Below the pieces are notes generated by a model. That model worked only from the letters and a program-made list of their open reading frames with translations, was not told the origin of the DNA and made no database searches. A DNA stretch of 8,362 bases from Gammaproteobacteria bacterium (GTDB lineage Bacteria > Pseudomonadota > Gammaproteobacteria > Steroidobacterales > Rariloculaceae): contig JAFGNC010000285.1 in assembly GCA_016927175.1 (NCBI GenBank), forward strand, positions 1 through 8,362. Reading direction: 5' to 3'. A program made the translations under genes and the position numbers. Of this stretch, positions 6,107-8,362 are shown piece by piece; within the stretch, counting starts at the first letter, position 1; the number at the start of each line of letters is the position of its first letter.

Positions 6107-6509
6107 CTACGCGATCGTCCGCGTCGTCCCGAAGGTCGAGCGCGCGGAATTCGTCAACGTCGGGGTCATCCTGTCCTGCCCGGGGCGGAACTATCTCGAG
6201 GCGCGGATCGAGCTGGACGAGCGCCGCGTCAGCGCCCTGGATCCGACGCTCGACCTCGCGACCGTCCGCCGTCACCTCGATGCCATACCGGTGGTCTGCA
6301 GGGGCGGGGACTCTGCCGGCGCGATCGGCAAGCTGTCGCCGCGGGAGCGCTTCCACTGGCTCGTGGCGCCGCGCAGCACGATCATTCAGACTTCCCCCGT
6401 GCACAGCGGCAGGTGCACGGAACCCGACCGGGCGCTCGAGCGTCTACTTGATACGATGGTGCGACCGGCGCACGCCGAAGCTGGAGACGGGAATGCAGGT
6501 ACGACCTGA
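6087..6509 (+). CDS. DUF3037 family protein, partner of the HipA-like kinase
   Basis: This 140-residue protein is recognised as DUF3037 from its N-terminal core YDYAIVRVVPKVERAEFVNVGVIL (residues 6-29), the LDP-LDL-VRRHL helix region (51-65), and the strong motif RERFHWLVAPRSTIIQTSPVH (88-108). The function of the family is not known to me; it has no obvious catalytic signature, signal peptide or membrane segment, so it is probably cytoplasmic. The chosen GTG at 6087 sits 6 bases after GAGGAGG, and the conserved core begins right after it. An ATG at 6009 in the same frame would add 26 residues of Arg/Ser/Pro-rich sequence that merely mirrors the kinase gene. The gene overlaps the kinase by 20 bp and the next acetyltransferase by 17 bp. 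This tight pairing suggests it binds or controls the kinase, or is its substrate (inference). Confidence 0.9.
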   Translation: MHAHTYDYAIVRVVPKVERAEFVNVGVILSCPGRNYLEARIELDERRVSALDPTLDLATVRRHLDAIPVVCRGGDSAGAIGKLSPRERFHWLVAPRSTIIQTSPVHSGRCTEPDRALERLLDTMVRPAHAEAGDGNAGTT

Positions 6510-6996
6510 ACAGGAAGCCGACAAAACGGTCGTTCGGGAGATCGTGGCGGCCGAGTTCGATACGGGCGCCGAGGCCGACCTGGTCGAAGCGCTGCGCGAG
6601 CAGGCGGATCCGGTCGTGTCGCTGGTCGCGGAAGAGGATGGCGCCGTCGTCGGTTACGCGATGTTCACGCCGGTCACCGTCGAAGGCGACGCGGGCGCGA
6701 AGCTGATGGGCCTCGCGCCGCTGGCGGTGACGCCGGCTCATCAGGGGAAAGGCTTCGGGTCGGCGCTCGTACGGGAGGGCTTCGAGCGCTGCAGGCAGCT
6801 CGGCTACGGCGCGGTGGTCGTGCTCGGTCACCCCGAATACTACGAGCGCTTCGGGTTCGAGCCCGCGTCGCGCTATGGCCTGAAGTCCGAATACGCGGTC
6901 CCGGACGAAGCGTTCATGGCGCTCGAGCTCGAGCCGGGGGCGCTCGCGGACAGGTCCGGAACCGTCAGGTTCCACGCTGCCTTCAAAGACCTTTGA
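6493..6996 (+). CDS. GNAT N-acetyltransferase, YhbS type
   Basis: This 167-residue protein is a GCN5-related N-acetyltransferase, transferring acetyl from acetyl-CoA to an amine. The acetyl-CoA pyrophosphate loop is seen as Q84-G-K-G-F-G89 within LAPLAVTPAHQGKGFGSALV (74-93), preceded by the central strand VGYAMFTPV (53-61). The stretch VVVLGHPEYYERFGFEPA (108-125) is the hallmark of the YhbS group (COG3153). It is full length and cytoplasmic. ATG at 6493 has GGAG six bases upstream (6483-6486); the same frame is open far upstream, but that part is only a mirror of the two preceding genes. It overlaps DUF3037 by 17 bp and is the last gene of the operon, 16 bp from the convergent transferase. 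The substrate is unknown; it may be a protein, a peptide or a small amine. Membership of the operon could reflect convenience rather than shared function. Confidence 0.93.
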   Translation: MQVRPEQEADKTVVREIVAAEFDTGAEADLVEALREQADPVVSLVAEEDGAVVGYAMFTPVTVEGDAGAKLMGLAPLAVTPAHQGKGFGSALVREGFERCRQLGYGAVVVLGHPEYYERFGFEPASRYGLKSEYAVPDEAFMALELEPGALADRSGTVRFHAAFKDL

Positions 6997-7006
6997 GCTT
7001 CGAGCG

Positions 7007-7020
7007 GCCGGTCTACCGGC
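7007..7020. other. short hairpin over the junction of convergent genes
   Basis: GCCGG (7007-7011) and CCGGC (7016-7020) form a 5 bp stem with a TCTA loop. It covers the stop codon of the minus-strand transferase, 11 bp after the GNAT stop. The gap is only 16 bp, so any terminator must overlap coding sequence. There is no T run, so a terminator role is weakly supported. Confidence 0.2.
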
Positions 7021-8275
7021 GCCTGCGCATCAAGCCGATACGCGGCCGCCGCAGGAACGCTCCGGTGTCGGCGCCCTCGCTCGGAGCCGCCGCCCGATAG
7101 TTCGGCGAGCGCGGCGGCGAGCCGGACGTCGCGGCCGGGAAACCGCGGCGATCGACGCCCGATCGGCGCTCGGCTTTGGTCCAGGCCGCGGCGGGCGGCC
7201 TGCGGCGATCGCGCCCGTTCTTGCGCCGGCAAATCGACCAGCGCAGGAACCTCATCGTCCGCCACGTGCGCAGCATGACGCCGAGGAACAGGGCGCCGCA
7301 AAGCACGAAGCCGAAGAATACGGCGCCCTCCGGCGGCTGCAGCACCGCGGCCAGTATTCCGACAAGACCGCTGCCCGTCGCCAGCAGGCCCATCACGAGA
7401 ACGGTTTCGTTGACGGAAAAGCCGGCAAGGAGGAACACGTGATGGAGGTGCTCTCTGTCGGCATCGAACGGCGAACGCTTGCGCATGAGCCGGCGCGCGA
7501 CGACCTCTACGGTGTCGAAAACCTGCAATGAGACGAACCACAGGGCCGCGGCCGGCAGCAGGTAGGCCGAGTCGTTCTGCGACAGGCGGATCAGCACCCA
7601 CGCCAGGCCGAGTCCCAGAAAATTGCTGCCCGCGTCCCCGAGAAATACGGCGGCACGCGCTCGCCAGCGGCTGCGCAGGTTGAACGCGAGAAAAGCCACG
7701 ACGGCGCCGCCCAGCGCGAGCAGGGGTGGCAGCACGTGAAGCCCGCCTGCGATGGCCGCTACTGCGGTAACTCCTGCGAGAGAGATCAGCGTCTGGGAGC
7801 CGGCAAGGCCGTCGATGCCGTCCGACATGTTCACCGCGTTGATCAGAGCGACGGTTGCGAAGACGGTGAACGGAATCGCCAAAGCGCCGAGCGTCAACTC
7901 GTGCCCCGGTATCAGCAGCTCTCCGAAGCTTTCGACGACGGTGCCGCTGAAGCAAAGGATCAAGGCGGCCGAGGTCTGCGCGGCGAGTCGGGCTACGGGT
8001 GAGAGCTCGACGCGATCGTCCACGGCGCCGACCGCGAGCAGGAGACCGCCGGCGTAAATGAAGGCGGCTACCTGCCGGTCGTTGTGCAGTCCGAGAAGCA
8101 GGCAGGTCGTGACGAACCCGACATAGATCGCCAGGCCGCCGACGAGCGGCACCTCGCCCTCATGCGACTTTCTGTGGGTCGGAAGATCGGTCAGCCCGAG
8201 CTTGCCCGCCAGAGGTTGAAGAATGGCCAGAACGAGAACAGTGATCAGGCACCCGAAAGCGGCTGCGGATGACAT
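7013..8275 (-). CDS. WecA-like undecaprenyl-phosphate sugar-1-phosphate transferase
   Basis: This 420-residue inner-membrane enzyme belongs to the polyprenyl-phosphate HexNAc-1-phosphate transferases (WecA/MraY/TagO). It moves GlcNAc-1-P or a related sugar phosphate from a UDP-sugar to undecaprenyl phosphate, the first step of O-antigen, common antigen or exopolysaccharide synthesis. About 11 membrane segments are visible. Motifs in order are DLPTHRKSHEGEVPLVGG (30-47), D86-D87, NAVNMSDGIDG (146-156, with D152 and D155), FLGDAGSNFLG (211-221) and the cytoplasmic EHLHH (275-279). Spacing is almost that of E. coli WecA, and the HLHH motif points to the WecA rather than the MraY branch. The ATG at 8275 has GGAG nine bases upstream. 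From about residue 345 to 420 there is an Arg/Pro/Ala-rich tail with ERRSGVDRRG, absent from typical members of about 340-365 residues. No glycosyltransferase genes are in view, so the exact sugar and glycan are undetermined. Confidence 0.95.
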   Translation of the reverse strand: MSSAAAFGCLITVLVLAILQPLAGKLGLTDLPTHRKSHEGEVPLVGGLAIYVGFVTTCLLLGLHNDRQVAAFIYAGGLLLAVGAVDDRVELSPVARLAAQTSAALILCFSGTVVESFGELLIPGHELTLGALAIPFTVFATVALINAVNMSDGIDGLAGSQTLISLAGVTAVAAIAGGLHVLPPLLALGGAVVAFLAFNLRSRWRARAAVFLGDAGSNFLGLGLAWVLIRLSQNDSAYLLPAAALWFVSLQVFDTVEVVARRLMRKRSPFDADREHLHHVFLLAGFSVNETVLVMGLLATGSGLVGILAAVLQPPEGAVFFGFVLCGALFLGVMLRTWRTMRFLRWSICRRKNGRDRRRPPAAAWTKAERRSGVDRRGFPAATSGSPPRSPNYRAAAPSEGADTGAFLRRPRIGLMRRRR

Positions 8276-8362
8276 GCCGACAGACTCCGTAGCGATGGGT
8301 TTTTCTGCTACGTGGGTTTTTTGTTGGACCTGACTTCACGCCCATCAGGGCGCACCTCTCGA
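8276..8362 (-). promoter_or_regulatory. leader and upstream region of the WecA-like gene
   Basis: Read on the minus strand, this stretch holds two A-rich blocks followed by CCCA (8294-8304 and 8314-8322), GGAG at 8285-8288 as the ribosome binding site, and a 6 bp inverted pair CGTAGC (8288-8293) / GCTACG (8307-8312). The pair would place the ribosome binding site next to a hairpin. A 5 bp hairpin CGCCC/GGGCG lies at 8339-8352. I see no convincing -35/-10 pair, and the promoter may be beyond the window. Confidence 0.3.

Noticed and set aside
5701..6492. Fusion of an upstream domain to the GNAT protein, since its frame is open from 5701
   Set aside because: The upstream part is an out-of-phase reading of the kinase and DUF3037 genes, and GGAG-6-ATG at 6493 gives a standard full-length GNAT.
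5333..6509. Classical HipBA toxin-antitoxin locus
   Set aside because: There is no HipB-like DNA-binding protein, the kinase is far shorter than HipA, and the partner is DUF3037 located downstream.
6873..7955. 360-codon frame on the minus strand, in another phase within the transferase gene
   Set aside because: It is rich in Arg and Gly with no motifs, whereas the 7013-8275 frame has every WecA family motif.
8288..8322. Intrinsic terminator on the + strand (6 bp stem, then T6)
   Set aside because: The stem is short with a 13-base loop, the T run is offset by four bases, and no + strand gene ends here.
1..8362. CRISPR array, tRNA or rRNA, insertion sequence, phage or attachment site
   Set aside because: I saw no regularly spaced repeats, no cloverleaf-like sequence, no transposase or integrase reading frame, and no long terminal repeats.

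Overview
The window is GC-rich chromosomal DNA from a Gram-negative bacterium, most likely a gammaproteobacterium of the soil or aquatic kind (inference). The support is an outer-membrane TonB-dependent receptor with a signal peptide, a barrel ending in Phe, and a WecA/MraY-type polyprenyl-phosphate sugar-1-phosphate transferase. I see no tRNA, rRNA, CRISPR array, insertion sequence, phage gene or attachment site.

Layout. At the left edge there may be the last codons of an upstream gene (2-52, +). Then come a small cupredoxin-like protein with a complete His-Cys-His-Met type 1 copper ligand set (39-497, +) and a PhyH-type Fe(II)/2-oxoglutarate oxygenase-like protein (619-1416, +). The second runs convergently into a large TonB-dependent receptor (1482-4358, -), with a hairpin in the 65 bp between them. 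A 343 bp divergent intergenic region (4359-4701) holds a good ribosome binding site and a possible promoter for the receptor, bracketed by an 8 bp inverted repeat, and a weaker promoter candidate for the genes to the right.

From 4702 to 6996 four + strand genes overlap end to end (by 8, 20 and 17 bp) and look like one translationally coupled operon: a Vat/CatB-type hexapeptide acetyltransferase with a TTG start, a short HipA-like kinase of the HipA_2 type, a DUF3037 protein and a YhbS-type GNAT acetyltransferase. The kinase and DUF3037 pair is the most interesting part: it resembles half of a HipBA toxin-antitoxin locus but has no HipB and no HipA N-terminal domain, and its role is unknown to me. 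Two acetyltransferases of unrelated folds flank the pair.

Only 16 bp separate this operon from the convergent sugar-1-phosphate transferase (7013-8275, -), a multi-pass membrane enzyme that would start glycan synthesis on undecaprenyl phosphate. It carries an unusual Arg-rich C-terminal tail of about 75 residues. The last 87 bp are its leader.
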